DNA from: Bacillus pumilus
GTDB lineage: Bacteria; Bacillota; Bacilli; Bacillales; Bacillaceae
NCBI RefSeq assembly: GCF_009937765.1
Contig: NZ_CP047089.1
Location: forward strand, 124,001 to 188,000
Length of the DNA: 64,000 nt
Direction: 5' to 3'
Both the position numbers and the translations under genes were made by a program. The notes below the pieces were generated by a model, which did not search any database, had not been told where the DNA came from, and worked only from the letters and a program-made list of their open reading frames with translations. Shown piece by piece: positions 16,659 through 25,987 of this stretch. Position 1 is the stretch's first letter. Every line of letters begins with the position of its first letter.

Positions 16659-18482
16659 TTATGATGAAGATGACACATCTCCTTTTTTCTTGATACTCGC
16701 TGTAATGAGCTGTGTCAATGTGTCAGAGCCTTTAGTTGAAAGGTGAACACCATCAGGCTGAAAATAAGATGGCTGTCCGGTAGCGGCTGAATGCCAATCG
16801 ACTAGGGTCACATTGGCATGTTGATCGGCCACTCGCTGAATGACTGCATTCACATCATTTTCCCAAGACCTTGGGACTCTTGTGTTCACAAGGAAAATAT
16901 GCGCCTTTGAAAATTGCTGAATGAATGCTGTCAATGTGCCCTCAGTAAAATAGCCATTCGTGCCAAGCTCAATGATAACAGCGGCATTAGATTGATTAAA
17001 TGAAGCATACTGAGGAGCGATGCTGACGGCTTCGTTCATTTGTCTGCCAACCTTTGCATCGATAGTGACTTGTGCATATGCCTTTTCAAGATTCGTTGCT
17101 ATGTCTAGCATGACGGAATCACCAATAGCAAGAATTTGGTGAAACTGCTTCTGATCTGCTGTTTTCTTCTCGTGTTTTTCTTTCTTTTTCTTCGTTTTTG
17201 ATTCCGTAGAGTCGCCTGCTTTTTTCGGTGCCGTCTTAATTTGTGTCACTTCCTTGGCATGTGGAGACGTATGAGATGAGCTGGACATGCCAATGGTAAA
17301 TAAAATGATAAGAGCCGCAGTGATTCCAAGGAACACTTTATGAGACGTAGACCATTGTTTGTATCCCTTTTTCCAAATAGACCAAGAGGCAAAATATTGT
17401 TTGAAGCCAAGCCGGCGAATCGGCTGCTCGATGAAGCGGTAAGAAGCCTCTGCAATGAGTAAAATGGCAATGATCTGCAATGCGACACGTCCCATAGAAG
17501 GCTGTCCAATTTCAATGACAGGGGTGGTCAGCACGATGATGGGATAATGCCACAGGTAAATACCATAAGAACGCTTTCCAAGCCAGACGAGTGGCTGATA
17601 GGAGAGCCATTTTCCTAGTAGGCTTGCAGGGTGGCAGATGCACGCAATTAAAATGGCTGCATTCAGACAGAATAAAAGCATGCCGCCTTGATAGAGAAAG
17701 CCGTCAAATTCGTCCACTGCATAAACACATAGAAGAAAAACTGCAAACGATCCAAAACCAGCGATATGTAAAATACGCCTGCCAACAGGAAGTAGCTTTT
17801 TGCTGGACAGTCTTTGCATGGGCCATACAAATGCTAGGCTGCACCCAATCAGAAGCGCAAATGCACGAGTATCTGTTCCATAATAAACCCTACTTGGGTC
17901 CATATCTGGTGAATAAAGAATCGCCATCCATAAGGCGGAGACAAGCGCAAGGCCAAAGGTGATCATTGGCAGGTGGGATCTATTTTTTACCCATTTTAGC
18001 CCTGCAATCAATAGTACTGGCCAAATGATATAAAATTGCTCTTCGATCGCCAAAGACCATAAATTTTTCAGTGGAGATACAGCATTGAAGCTATCAAAAT
18101 AAGACAGCTGATGGAAAATGTACCACCAGTTACTGACATAAAAAAAGGACGATAAGGCATCGCCACGAATGGACAAAAGTGCATTCGAACCCGCAATCGC
18201 ACACCAGCTGACGGTTAAGAAAATCATCACGTATGCAGCTGGAAGGAGCCTTCTGATCCGGCCCATCCAAAATGGCAAAAGCTCTTGATAGCCCAAATCC
18301 TGTTTATGTAACAAGATCGTCGTAATCAAGTAACCAGAGATCACAAAAAACAAATCAACGCCAAGAAACCCGCCGCTCGCAGGTCCAATATGTAAGTGAT
18401 AAGCAATGACCGCCAATACAGCAATGGCTCTTAGCCCATCTAATCCTAATATATAACGTAAACGATTCTCCTTGCTGTTCAT
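16659..18482 (-). CDS. OatA/YrhL-type membrane O-acetyltransferase with SGNH domain
   Basis: 607 residues from ATG 18482 (GGGGGATT upstream). The N-terminal ~370 residues are an acyltransferase-3 domain with about ten membrane helices; the catalytic His region reads IAYHLHIGPASGGFLGVDLF, followed by FFVISGYLIT. After a helix (about 395-415) comes a Lys-rich linker, then an extracytoplasmic SGNH esterase-like domain with GDSVMLD (block I) and D-x-V-H in PDGVHLSTKG (block V). Such proteins move acetyl groups across the membrane to peptidoglycan (lysozyme resistance) or other wall polymers. Which polymer is acetylated is not evident. Monocistronic. Confidence 0.85.
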   Translation of the reverse strand: MNSKENRLRYILGLDGLRAIAVLAVIAYHLHIGPASGGFLGVDLFFVISGYLITTILLHKQDLGYQELLPFWMGRIRRLLPAAYVMIFLTVSWCAIAGSNALLSIRGDALSSFFYVSNWWYIFHQLSYFDSFNAVSPLKNLWSLAIEEQFYIIWPVLLIAGLKWVKNRSHLPMITFGLALVSALWMAILYSPDMDPSRVYYGTDTRAFALLIGCSLAFVWPMQRLSSKKLLPVGRRILHIAGFGSFAVFLLCVYAVDEFDGFLYQGGMLLFCLNAAILIACICHPASLLGKWLSYQPLVWLGKRSYGIYLWHYPIIVLTTPVIEIGQPSMGRVALQIIAILLIAEASYRFIEQPIRRLGFKQYFASWSIWKKGYKQWSTSHKVFLGITAALIILFTIGMSSSSHTSPHAKEVTQIKTAPKKAGDSTESKTKKKKEKHEKKTADQKQFHQILAIGDSVMLDIATNLEKAYAQVTIDAKVGRQMNEAVSIAPQYASFNQSNAAVIIELGTNGYFTEGTLTAFIQQFSKAHIFLVNTRVPRSWENDVNAVIQRVADQHANVTLVDWHSAATGQPSYFQPDGVHLSTKGSDTLTQLITASIKKKGDVSSSS

Positions 18483-18739
18483 GAAAATGAATCCCCCATT
18501 AATGACAAGCATCTTTACTTAAATTAAGAAAACTAATAGATAGTATATATAATAGACGTGTATCCATAGCATTTAGTTTGAGTTTTTTAATAAAATTTTA
18601 AGATAAACGGAAAAATATATCACTTTATTATATTATTACATCAATATAAAATGGAAGTTATTGAATTCATCAATTGAGAGACACTGGGGCACATAAGTTA
18701 CGTAAAACTTAGTAGGCGTTCGGATATAGGAGGGTTTTG

Positions 18740-19201
18740 ATGTTTGTTTTAAATCGTCAACCAAAAAAGAAGGAATACAATGCGCTCATCGATTTATGTT
18801 GTGAAGTATGTGATGAATTCCAATTAGTTTTTAGAAAAGATTTAGCTGATTTTGATGATTATCGTGAAATTCTAAATAAACTTTCACCATCTCTTAAAGA
18901 AATGAAGGAAGAGTCTGAGTGGGCTACTACGATTCTAGGAGATGGTCAAACAGCTTATGTTTATTATTATTATGCCAATGAACACACAAAAAATTTGTTA
19001 AAAGAACTTTCGAACTCTCTATACGGGTGGGTTCACCCTAATTTACTGGAGGATTTATCATTCTTCAAAAATGGAAAAGAGTGGATGGTTTCAAGCTCAC
19101 ATGAAGAGGAGAGCTATATTTTTCCTGAAAACGAAGAAGAAATTGAGAGTTTAAAACAAATCAAAGGTCTTAAATGGACTATACAAGAAGATGATGAATA
19201 A
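18740..19201 (+). CDS. Hypothetical cytoplasmic acidic protein
   Basis: 153 residues from ATG 18740, which follows AGGAGG; the TTG codon just before is less well placed. No signal peptide or membrane helix. The protein is acidic (C-terminus EENEEEIESL...EDDE) with aromatic patches such as YVYYYYANEH. I do not recognise the family. Its size, acidity and single-gene status resemble toxin-immunity or SUKH/Imm-type proteins, but no toxin lies next to it. The 256-bp upstream gap (18483-18739) is very AT-rich with no clear promoter. Confidence 0.7.
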   Translation: MFVLNRQPKKKEYNALIDLCCEVCDEFQLVFRKDLADFDDYREILNKLSPSLKEMKEESEWATTILGDGQTAYVYYYYANEHTKNLLKELSNSLYGWVHPNLLEDLSFFKNGKEWMVSSSHEEESYIFPENEEEIESLKQIKGLKWTIQEDDE

Positions 19202-19210
19202 GTTATTTTA

Positions 19211-19243
19211 AAGGCTTTCCCCTAGAAGGGAGAAGTCTTTTTT
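19211..19243 (+). terminator. Terminator after the acidic hypothetical gene
   Basis: AAGGCTTTCCC / GGGAGAAGTCTT imperfect stem with TTTTTT. Confidence 0.7.
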
Positions 19244-19318
19244 ATTATAAATAACTCTTTTATACTCAAAACCAAAATCCCTGTCATAATAAAAGAAGAT
19301 GGAAAGGGGATGTGTGAA

Positions 19319-20194
19319 ATGAGAAGACTTGAAAATAATCATTTATTGATTCAGATCAATGAGAGAGGTGCCGAGGTCAGAGAGGTGCTTCATAAGGAAA
19401 GTGGACGTCAATATATGTGGTCTGGCGATCCTGCATACTGGGGCAGGGTGTCGCCTGTCTTATTCCCGATTGTTGGGCGATTAAAGAATGACCAATATAA
19501 GATAGATGGTCAAACCTATGAGCTCACGCAGCATGGATTCTTGCGTGATGTTGATTTTGATGTACATGAAGAAACGAAACATACAGTGACTTTTCAATAT
19601 GAATCAAAAGGTCGTCATATCGAGCAGTATCCTTATGAATTTACCGCCCGTATTCGATACGAGCTGTCGGAAAATGGTCTGATGATTTCCTGGGAAATTG
19701 ATTATGCTGGAGATGACACGATGTATTTCTCTATTGGAGGTCACCCCGCATTTCGAGTCCCGCTTGTTGAAGGAGAACGTACAGCGGATTATACCCTGAC
19801 ATTGACGCCTTCTACTGAGCATCTTCCTGTCCAATATGAACTGAAAAATTCACTTATCAGGGAGAAAGAAAAAGGGATTCAGTTTGAACCGATTCAGCTT
19901 CGACCAGAGCTTTTTCAGCATGATGCGATGATCTTTCGTCATATCAATCGAGTGTCATTGACGTCTCAGGCAGGTCACGGGGTTGAGGTTGATCTCACTG
20001 GTTTTCCGTTCGTTGGCATTTGGTCACCTTATGATCAAGAAAAAGGCACAATGGCTCCTTTTGTTTGTATTGAGCCTTGGTACGGTATTGCCGATGTTGA
20101 AGGGACGAATGGACAATACAAGGAAAAGTTCGGTATTCAAACTTTAGGGAAGAATGAGACGTTCCAAGCCGCCTATACGATTTTCTTCAAATGA
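19319..20194 (+). CDS. Aldose 1-epimerase family protein (LacX-like)
   Basis: 291 residues from ATG 19319, nine bases after GGAAAGGGG; the ATG at 19310 overlaps that site. The galactose-mutarotase fold is indicated by GRVSPVLFPIVGRL near the N-terminus, GFLRD, and the conserved His of SIGGHPAFRVP (about 140) and CIEPWYG near residue 260. LacX-type proteins are thought to interconvert anomers of sugars or hexose 6-phosphates. It lies immediately before deoR, about 60 bp away, and may support sugar phosphate turnover, though no functional link is proven. Confidence 0.82.
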   Translation: MRRLENNHLLIQINERGAEVREVLHKESGRQYMWSGDPAYWGRVSPVLFPIVGRLKNDQYKIDGQTYELTQHGFLRDVDFDVHEETKHTVTFQYESKGRHIEQYPYEFTARIRYELSENGLMISWEIDYAGDDTMYFSIGGHPAFRVPLVEGERTADYTLTLTPSTEHLPVQYELKNSLIREKEKGIQFEPIQLRPELFQHDAMIFRHINRVSLTSQAGHGVEVDLTGFPFVGIWSPYDQEKGTMAPFVCIEPWYGIADVEGTNGQYKEKFGIQTLGKNETFQAAYTIFFK

Positions 20195-20231
20195 ACATTT
20201 GTGCATGATGAGTTGAACAATTTGTTATGAT
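20192..20231 (+). promoter_or_regulatory. deoR upstream region with TGAACA-type sites
   Basis: TGAACATTTGT and TTGAACAATTTGTTATGAT lie between lacX-like and deoR. The second holds AACAA-T-TTGTT and a TATGAT -10 (20226-20231). Similarity with the dra operator suggests autoregulation by DeoR. Confidence 0.4.
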
Positions 20232-20254
20232 AGAAGAAAAAAGGAGGCGTACGA

Positions 20255-21199
20255 ATGGATCGGGAGAAACAACAACTGAGTATTGAAGCGGCAAGGCTAT
20301 ATTATTTATCGGATTACAGCCAGCAGGAAATTGCCAAACAGCTCGACCTGTCGAGACCAACTGTATCTCGGCTGCTTCAATATGCGAAGGAGAAGGGGTA
20401 CGTCCAGATAACGGTAATGGACCCGTTTGAAGACTTAAATGAGCTTTCTTCGTTGCTCAAGGAAAAATATGACCTGCTCGAAGCTCATGTGGTGTTTTCG
20501 CCCAAAGATGATTATCCTACGATCACCGAATACTTGAGCCAATTTGGTGCTGAGTACTTGCAAAACACAGTAAAAGACGGTGATATCGTTGGTGTGAGCT
20601 GGGGAACCACTATGTATCAAATTGCTCAAAAGATGCAACCTAAACAGGTCAAAGGTGTAGAGGTTGTCCAGCTGAAGGGCGGGATTAGCCACTCCCATGT
20701 GAATACATATTCTGCGGAAACCATCCAGCTGTTTGCAGAGGCCTTTCAAACAGCACCGCGCTATTTGCCGCTTCCTGTTGTATTTGATAGTGCTGCCGTC
20801 AAAGAGATGGTTGAACAGGACAGACATATTCAGCGCATCATTGAAATGGGCAAACAGGCGAATATTGCTGTGTTCACTGTTGGAACGGTAAGAGATGAAG
20901 CCCTTTTGTTTAGACTTGGTTACTTCCGCGAAGAAGAAAAAGCACTGCTCAAAGCATCCAGCGTCGGAGACATCTGCTCGCGCTTTTATGATCAAGAAGG
21001 AAAAATTTGCAGTGCAGCGATTAACAACCGTACAATTGGCGTGGAGCTTGATGATTTAAGGACAAAAGAACGTTCTATTCTTGTTGCTGGCGGACATCGC
21101 AAGGTAGCTTCTATCCACGGGGCACTAAGAGGAAAATATGCGAACGTCTTGATTATTGATCAGCATACAGCAAAGGCTCTTTTAAATGTCACAAAATAG
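20255..21199 (+). CDS. deoR: Deoxyribonucleoside regulator DeoR (SorC family)
   Basis: 314 residues, AAGGAGG before ATG. The N-terminal HTH (about 10-55) reads YYLSDYSQQEIAKQLDLSRPTVSRLLQYAKEKGYV, the SorC pattern. The C-terminal sugar-binding domain includes VGVSWGTTMYQIAQKM, FTVGTVRDEALLFRLGY and VAGGHRKVASIHGAL. The B. subtilis orthologue represses dra-nupC-pdp and is released by deoxyribose 5-phosphate. Gene order deoR-dra-nupC-pdp is the same here, which makes the assignment firm. Confidence 0.93.
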   Translation: MDREKQQLSIEAARLYYLSDYSQQEIAKQLDLSRPTVSRLLQYAKEKGYVQITVMDPFEDLNELSSLLKEKYDLLEAHVVFSPKDDYPTITEYLSQFGAEYLQNTVKDGDIVGVSWGTTMYQIAQKMQPKQVKGVEVVQLKGGISHSHVNTYSAETIQLFAEAFQTAPRYLPLPVVFDSAAVKEMVEQDRHIQRIIEMGKQANIAVFTVGTVRDEALLFRLGYFREEEKALLKASSVGDICSRFYDQEGKICSAAINNRTIGVELDDLRTKERSILVAGGHRKVASIHGALRGKYANVLIIDQHTAKALLNVTK

Positions 21200-21200
21200 T

Positions 21201-21252
21201 TGAACAAAATTTCATAACTATGTTTACAATTGTTCATCGGTCATATATGATG
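21201..21252 (+). promoter_or_regulatory. dra promoter and DeoR operator
   Basis: TGAACAAAATTTCA (21201-21214) is palindromic (TGAA/TTCA), and a further half site TTGTTCA (21230-21236) is the perfect inverse of TGAACAA. TTTACA (21223-21228) and TATGAT (21247-21252) with an 18-bp spacer form the promoter, so the operator sites lie upstream of and between the promoter boxes. This is the layout known for B. subtilis DeoR: a palindrome plus a separate half site. Confidence 0.65.
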
Positions 21253-21282
21253 AAAGTATCATAATTAAAAGGAAGTGTAAGC

Positions 21283-21954
21283 ATGACGATAGCAAAGCTC
21301 ATTGATCATACAGCACTAAAACCAGATACATCGAAAGCTGCAATTATGCAGTTACTTGAAGAAGCAAAGACTCATCAGTTTGCATCCGTATGTGTGAATC
21401 CAACATGGGTATCTCTTGCGGCAAAAGAACTAGCAGGAACAGGCGTTGACGTTTGTACAGTCATCGGTTTCCCGCTAGGTGCAAACACAACAGCAGTGAA
21501 AGCATTCGAAACAAAGGATGCCATCGAGAATGGTGCAACTGAAGTGGACATGGTTATCAATATTGCGGCATTGAAAGACGGCGAATATGATGCAGTTGAG
21601 CAAGATATTCGTGCAGTTGTAGACGCGGCAAAAGGGAAAGCACTTGTGAAGGTTATTATTGAAGCGTGCTTACTCACAGATGAAGAGAAAGTCAAAGCTT
21701 GTGAGCTTTCAGTGAAAGCTGGCGCTGATTTTGTGAAAACATCGACTGGATTTAGTACAGGCGGTGCTACTGCTGAGGACATCGCATTAATGCGTAAAAC
21801 AGTAGGGCCTGACATCGGTGTGAAAGCATCCGGCGGTGTGAGAACAAAAGAAGATGTTGAGGCAATGCTAGCTGCAGGCGCTACCCGAATTGGTGCGAGT
21901 GCAGGCGTTTCTATTATCAAAGGGGATCAATCAGCTCCTTCGAAAGACTATTAA
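21283..21954 (+). CDS. dra: Deoxyribose-phosphate aldolase
   Basis: 223 residues. Cleaves 2-deoxyribose 5-phosphate into glyceraldehyde 3-phosphate and acetaldehyde. The class I aldolase signatures are visible: [10 protein letters not shown] at the N-terminus, [21 protein letters not shown] and the Schiff-base lysine in [13 protein letters not shown], then VKASGGVRT. Ribosome site AAAGGAAG before ATG. First structural gene of the deoxyribonucleoside operon, controlled by DeoR. A hairpin separates it from nupC. Confidence 0.95.
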   Translation: MTIAKLIDHTALKPDTSKAAIMQLLEEAKTHQFASVCVNPTWVSLAAKELAGTGVDVCTVIGFPLGANTTAVKAFETKDAIENGATEVDMVINIAALKDGEYDAVEQDIRAVVDAAKGKALVKVIIEACLLTDEEKVKACELSVKAGADFVKTSTGFSTGGATAEDIALMRKTVGPDIGVKASGGVRTKEDVEAMLAAGATRIGASAGVSIIKGDQSAPSKDY

Positions 21955-22012
21955 TTCATACGATCCTATGGTAGGATAACATTCGTGACTCATAAATGAT
22001 GAAAAAGTCATA

Positions 22013-22048
22013 TGCGGAAGGATCTCACTTCTGGGAATTTCTTCCGCA
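22013..22048 (+). terminator. Intercistronic hairpin between dra and nupC
   Basis: TGCGGAAG / CTTCCGCA 8-bp stem with a 20-base loop, followed by CTTTGTTTG, a poor T run. It may act as a partial terminator or RNase barrier that lowers nupC-pdp relative to dra. Confidence 0.5.
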
Positions 22049-22090
22049 CTTTGTTTGCAAAATAGGGTTTGTTCCATACAAGCGCATTAA

Positions 22091-22104
22091 TGTAAACGAA
22101 TTCA
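22091..22104 (+). promoter_or_regulatory. Candidate cre (CcpA) site before nupC
   Basis: TGTAAACGAATTCA matches the cre consensus TGWAANCGNTNWCA at 13 of 14 positions. The B. subtilis dra operon is known to be under catabolite repression. Confidence 0.5.
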
Positions 22105-22120
22105 TTCGAGGAGGAAAAAC

Positions 22121-23302
22121 ATGAAATACGTGATTGGTATCATCGGTTTGCTGGTGATTCTCGCCATTGCATGGCTAGCTAGTAACGGCAAAAAACGGGT
22201 AAAATTCCGTCCAGTAATTGTCATGATTGTACTGCAATTTATTTTAGGTTATATTCTGCTCAATACAGGTGTTGGAAACTTCCTAGTCGGAGGCTTTGCA
22301 AAAGGATTCCAAATGCTACTAGGCTATGCCGGTGAAGGAATCAACTTCGTATTTGGCGGATTAATGAATGATAAGGCATCAACTTTCTTCATCAACGTCT
22401 TACTGCCGATCGTCTTTATTTCGGCATTGATTGGTATCTTGCAGCATTGGCGTATCCTTCCGCTTATCGTACGCGGAATCGGTTATCTGCTCAGCAAAGT
22501 AAACGGTATGGGGAAACTAGAATCTTACAACGCAGTAGCGTCTGCGATTTTAGGCCAATCAGAAGTCTTTATTTCCATTAAGAAACAGCTCGGATTATTA
22601 CCTCAGCAGCGTCTTTATACATTATGTGCATCTGCCATGTCGACCGTATCGATGTCGATTGTCGGTGCGTACATGCAAATGATTAAACCAGAGTACGTGG
22701 TCACAGCACTTGTGCTGAACCTATTTGGTGGATTTATTATCGCGTCTATTATCAATCCATATGAAGTAGCTAAGGACGAAGACATGCTTGAAGTCGTTGA
22801 AGAAGAAAAGCAATCCTTCTTTGAAATGCTTGGCGAATATATTATGGACGGTTTCAAAGTAGCGATTGTTGTCGCTGCGATGTTGATTGGATTCGTTGCA
22901 TTAATTGCGATGATTAATGGAATCTTTACAGCTGTTATCGGTGTGTCTTTCCAAGATGTACTTGGTTATGTATTTGCTCCATTTGCTTTCATTGTTGGTG
23001 TACCTTGGAGCGAAGCAGTACAAGCAGGAAGCATTATGGCAACGAAAATGGTTTCCAACGAATTTGTGGCAATGCAAATCCTGTCTGGCGATGCTTTCCA
23101 TTTCACTGCTCGTACAGAAGCGATTATCTCTGTATTCCTTGTATCATTTGCGAACTTCTCTTCTATCGGTATCATTGCTGGAGCAGTCAAAGGCTTAAAC
23201 GAAAAACAAGGAAACGTGGTCGCACGCTTTGGATTAAAGCTTCTATTTGGTGCAACACTTGTCAGCTTCTTAACAGCAGGCGTTGTCGGTTTGATTTACT
23301 AA
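22121..23302 (+). CDS. nupC: Pyrimidine nucleoside transporter NupC (CNT family)
   Basis: 393 residues with about eight to ten membrane segments; proton-coupled uptake of pyrimidine (deoxy)nucleosides. CNT family hallmarks: a first helix and [16 protein letters not shown], the re-entrant [12 protein letters not shown] motif near residue 148, SMSIVGAYM, and [19 protein letters not shown] near residue 350. GAGGAGGAAAAAC precedes the ATG. It feeds Pdp, encoded 25 bp downstream. Confidence 0.93.
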   Translation: MKYVIGIIGLLVILAIAWLASNGKKRVKFRPVIVMIVLQFILGYILLNTGVGNFLVGGFAKGFQMLLGYAGEGINFVFGGLMNDKASTFFINVLLPIVFISALIGILQHWRILPLIVRGIGYLLSKVNGMGKLESYNAVASAILGQSEVFISIKKQLGLLPQQRLYTLCASAMSTVSMSIVGAYMQMIKPEYVVTALVLNLFGGFIIASIINPYEVAKDEDMLEVVEEEKQSFFEMLGEYIMDGFKVAIVVAAMLIGFVALIAMINGIFTAVIGVSFQDVLGYVFAPFAFIVGVPWSEAVQAGSIMATKMVSNEFVAMQILSGDAFHFTARTEAIISVFLVSFANFSSIGIIAGAVKGLNEKQGNVVARFGLKLLFGATLVSFLTAGVVGLIY

Positions 23303-23327
23303 TTTAAAAAAAGGAATGGTGAAAACA

Positions 23328-24629
23328 ATGAGAATGGTAGATATCATTGCGAAAAAACGTGACGGAAAAGAATTATCTTCAGAGGAAATTTCTTTCTTTG
23401 TCAAAGGATATACGGACGGAACAATTCCTGACTACCAAGCAAGTGCCTTGGCTATGGCGATTTTCTTCCAAGATATGACGGATCAAGAACGTGCAGACCT
23501 AACGCTCGCTATGGCGAACTCAGGAGACACGATTGACCTGTCTGCCATTGAAGGCATTAAAGTAGACAAGCATTCAACAGGCGGTGTAGGTGATACAACA
23601 ACGCTTGTACTTGCACCTCTTGTGGCTGCACTTGATGTACCTGTAGCGAAAATGTCTGGCCGCGGTCTTGGACATACAGGTGGTACAGTGGATAAGCTTG
23701 AAGCGGTAAAAGGCTTCCACGTAGAAATTACAAAAGATGAATTCATCGAGCTCGTGAACCGTCATAAAGTAGCGGTCATTGGTCAATCAGGCAACCTCAC
23801 ACCAGCGGATAAAAAGCTTTATGCCCTTCGTGATGTGACAGGAACCGTTAACTCAATTCCGCTCATTGCAAGCTCGATTATGAGTAAGAAAATTGCTGCT
23901 GGCGCAGATGCAATCGTATTAGATGTGAAAACAGGTGCAGGTGCTTTCATGAAAACACCTGAAGACTCTGAGAAACTTGCAAAAGCCATGGTCCGTATTG
24001 GAAACAACGTTGGCAGACAAACGATGGCTGTCATCTCTGATATGTCTCAGCCGTTAGGATTAGCGATTGGAAATTCCCTTGAAGTGAAAGAAGCCATTGA
24101 CACACTTAAAGGCGAAGGCCCTGAAGACTTAAACGAGCTTGTGCTCACATTAGGAAGTCAAATGGTCGTTCTTGCGAAAAAAGCAGAAACGCTTGATGAA
24201 GCAAGAGAAAAGCTAATTGAAGTCATGAAAAACGGCAAAGCCCTTGAGAAATTCAAGGAATTCTTAGAAAACCAAGGCGGAGACGGCTCGATTGTAGATC
24301 AACCAGAAAAACTGCCGCAAGCCCCTTACCAAATCGAAGTTCCTGCAAAAGAAGCAGGTGTGGTTGCTGAGATCGTCGCAGACGAAATCGGTGTTGCAGC
24401 CATGATTCTTGGAGCAGGACGTGCAACAAAAGAGGACGATATCGACCTATCAGTTGGTATCATGCTGAACAAAAAAGTTGGCGATCGTGTTGAAAAAGGA
24501 GATTCACTCGTAACACTTCATGCAAATCGAGAAGATGTTGCGAATGTCATGGAGAAAATTTATGACAACATTCGCATCGCAGATCATGCGGATGCACCAA
24601 CTCTCATTCACACGGTGATCACAGAATAA
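23328..24629 (+). CDS. pdp: Pyrimidine-nucleoside phosphorylase
   Basis: 433 residues from ATG 23328, the same length as B. subtilis Pdp; the ATG at 23316 falls within the ribosome site. Phosphorolysis of uridine, thymidine and deoxyuridine to base and (deoxy)ribose 1-phosphate. The family signature [20 protein letters not shown] is present, with the phosphate-binding [17 protein letters not shown] and the C-terminal alpha/beta domain ([12 protein letters not shown] onward). Last gene of the deoR-controlled operon, followed by a strong terminator. Its product is passed on to Dra after phosphopentomutase, which is not in this window. Confidence 0.95.
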   Translation: MRMVDIIAKKRDGKELSSEEISFFVKGYTDGTIPDYQASALAMAIFFQDMTDQERADLTLAMANSGDTIDLSAIEGIKVDKHSTGGVGDTTTLVLAPLVAALDVPVAKMSGRGLGHTGGTVDKLEAVKGFHVEITKDEFIELVNRHKVAVIGQSGNLTPADKKLYALRDVTGTVNSIPLIASSIMSKKIAAGADAIVLDVKTGAGAFMKTPEDSEKLAKAMVRIGNNVGRQTMAVISDMSQPLGLAIGNSLEVKEAIDTLKGEGPEDLNELVLTLGSQMVVLAKKAETLDEAREKLIEVMKNGKALEKFKEFLENQGGDGSIVDQPEKLPQAPYQIEVPAKEAGVVAEIVADEIGVAAMILGAGRATKEDDIDLSVGIMLNKKVGDRVEKGDSLVTLHANREDVANVMEKIYDNIRIADHADAPTLIHTVITE

Positions 24630-24631
24630 AG

Positions 24632-24742
24632 AAAAAAGGACAAAAGTGCTTCGTCGCTTTTGTTCTTTTTTATATAAGGGTTAGGTGGAGATTCCCACCT
24701 ATATGGTGTGTTAAAAAGGCGGGCGTTCAGCTCGTCTTTTTC
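24632..24742 (+). terminator. Double terminator after pdp
   Basis: First hairpin GGACAAAAG...CTTTTGTTC plus T run (24636-24672). Then an AGGTGG/CCACCT hairpin (24683-24700) and a second AAAAGGCGGGC / GCTCGTCTTTT stem with T run (24714-24742). Confidence 0.8.
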
Positions 24743-24807
24743 TATTGATATAAAAAATTTCACTTTATGAAACAAACCTCTTGCAATCTTGAAATAATGG
24801 GTGTATA

Positions 24808-24842
24808 TTAGTTGACGAGTCAATGATTGATATATCAACTAA
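24808..24842. promoter_or_regulatory. Candidate MarR operator
   Basis: TTAGTTGA (24808-24815) and TCAACTAA (24835-24842) are perfect inverse arms. Inside them TTGATATATCAA (24827-24838) is a perfect 12-bp palindrome. It lies just upstream of the MarR-type gene, the expected place for autorepression. Confidence 0.6.
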
Positions 24843-24871
24843 TTGATCTGAATAGAAAAGAGGGGATGGCA

Positions 24872-25309
24872 TTGACTGCATTTTGCTCTGAAGAAGCAGA
24901 GGTATTATACCGTTTGCAGTGCGTGAACCGTATGATGGGCGTGAAGTTCGAAGCATGCACGGGCATCAGCCAATCAAGATTAGAGTTGCTCTCACTGTTA
25001 TTTCAAGCAGACGAAATCAGCCAGTCAGATTTGCAGAAAAAAGTAAATATTGATAGTGCGGCTGTGACGCGTCACTTAAAACAGTTAGAAACAAAAGGAA
25101 TGGTCACGCGCAGAAGAAAGCCAGAAGATAATCGAGTCACACTTGTTCGTCTGACAGAAGAAGGCAGAACAAGAATCGAAGCTTCTAAAAAAGAAAAAGA
25201 ACGATTTATTTCAGAAATGCTAGAGAACGTAAGTGACGAAGAACGAAAGCTTCTCACTGATGTGCTCAGCCGAATACAACAAAACATCGAAAAGATTCAA
25301 ACAACTTAA
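24872..25309 (+). CDS. MarR-family regulator (YdgJ-like)
   Basis: 145 residues from TTG 24872, six bases after AAAGAGGGG; the ATG at 24866 is too close to this site. The winged helix core SQSRLELLSLLFQADEISQSDLQ, IDSAAVTRHLKQLE and RRRKPEDNRVTLVRLT is the MarR DNA-binding domain. Two Cys lie near the N-terminus (CSEEAEVLYRLQC) and one at EACTG, which could sense oxidants or quinones. It starts an operon with a nitroreductase and a monooxygenase, an arrangement like B. subtilis ydgJ-ydgI, though the two genes there are in another order. Confidence 0.8.
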   Translation: MTAFCSEEAEVLYRLQCVNRMMGVKFEACTGISQSRLELLSLLFQADEISQSDLQKKVNIDSAAVTRHLKQLETKGMVTRRRKPEDNRVTLVRLTEEGRTRIEASKKEKERFISEMLENVSDEERKLLTDVLSRIQQNIEKIQTT

Positions 25310-25323
25310 AGGAGTGTTTCAAC

Positions 25324-25962
25324 ATGGCTACAACATTAAAAACAAACGATTTTATGGAAATTATGAAAGGACGCCGTTCTATTCGTAACTATGACCCAGC
25401 TGTGAAAATCAGCAAAGAAGAAATGGCAGAGATTCTAGAAGAAGCAACAACTGCACCATCATCAGTGAATGCACAGCCTTGGCGCTTCATGGTCATTGAC
25501 AGCCCAGAAGGAAAAGAAAAGCTTGCACCACTTGCAAAATTCAACCAAACTCAAGTGTCAACATCAGCAGCTGTCATTGCCGTATTTGCAGATATGAAAA
25601 GCAATGAATACTTAGATGAAATTTATTCAAAAGCAGTAGAACATGGCTACATGCCGCAAGAAGTGAAAGAAAGACAAATTGCTGCACTTACTGCACACTT
25701 TGAGGTACTTCCAGAGCAAGTCAACCGCGAAACAATCTTAATTGACGGTGGAATTGTGTCTATGCAGCTTATGCTTGCAGCACGTGCACATGGCTATGAT
25801 ACAAATCCAATTGGCGGATTTGATAAAGAAGTCATCGCTGAAACATTTGGCTGGGATAAAGAACGCTATGTACCAGTGATGCTTTTATCAATTGGGAAAG
25901 CTGCTGACGAAGGTTATGCATCTTACCGCTTACCGATTGAACGCATTACAGAGTGGAAATAA
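25324..25962 (+). CDS. Nitroreductase-family FMN oxidoreductase (YdgI-like)
   Basis: 212 residues. GGRRSIRNYDPAVKI-type N-terminus (KGRRSIRNYD) and APSSVNAQPWRF bind FMN, and GGFDKEVIAETFGW is typical near the C-terminus. The enzyme should transfer electrons from NAD(P)H to quinones, nitroaromatics or flavins. It begins 14 bp after the MarR gene, so it is likely the main target of that repressor and defends against electrophiles. A good AAAGGAGTG ribosome site precedes it. Confidence 0.87.
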   Translation: MATTLKTNDFMEIMKGRRSIRNYDPAVKISKEEMAEILEEATTAPSSVNAQPWRFMVIDSPEGKEKLAPLAKFNQTQVSTSAAVIAVFADMKSNEYLDEIYSKAVEHGYMPQEVKERQIAALTAHFEVLPEQVNRETILIDGGIVSMQLMLAARAHGYDTNPIGGFDKEVIAETFGWDKERYVPVMLLSIGKAADEGYASYRLPIERITEWK

Positions 25963-25987
25963 TATCTATTAAAAAGGAGACGATTAG

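Noticed and set aside
20435-20995. 186-codon minus-strand frame inside deoR
   Set aside because: Antisense to a firmly identified gene; Cys/Phe-rich composition is not protein-like.
21375-21920. 181-codon minus-strand frame inside dra
   Set aside because: Shadow of Ala/Gly-rich dra codons (Ser/Thr/Ala-rich mirror image).
22917-23307. Two plus-strand frames inside nupC
   Set aside because: Out-of-phase shadows; nupC explains the region fully.
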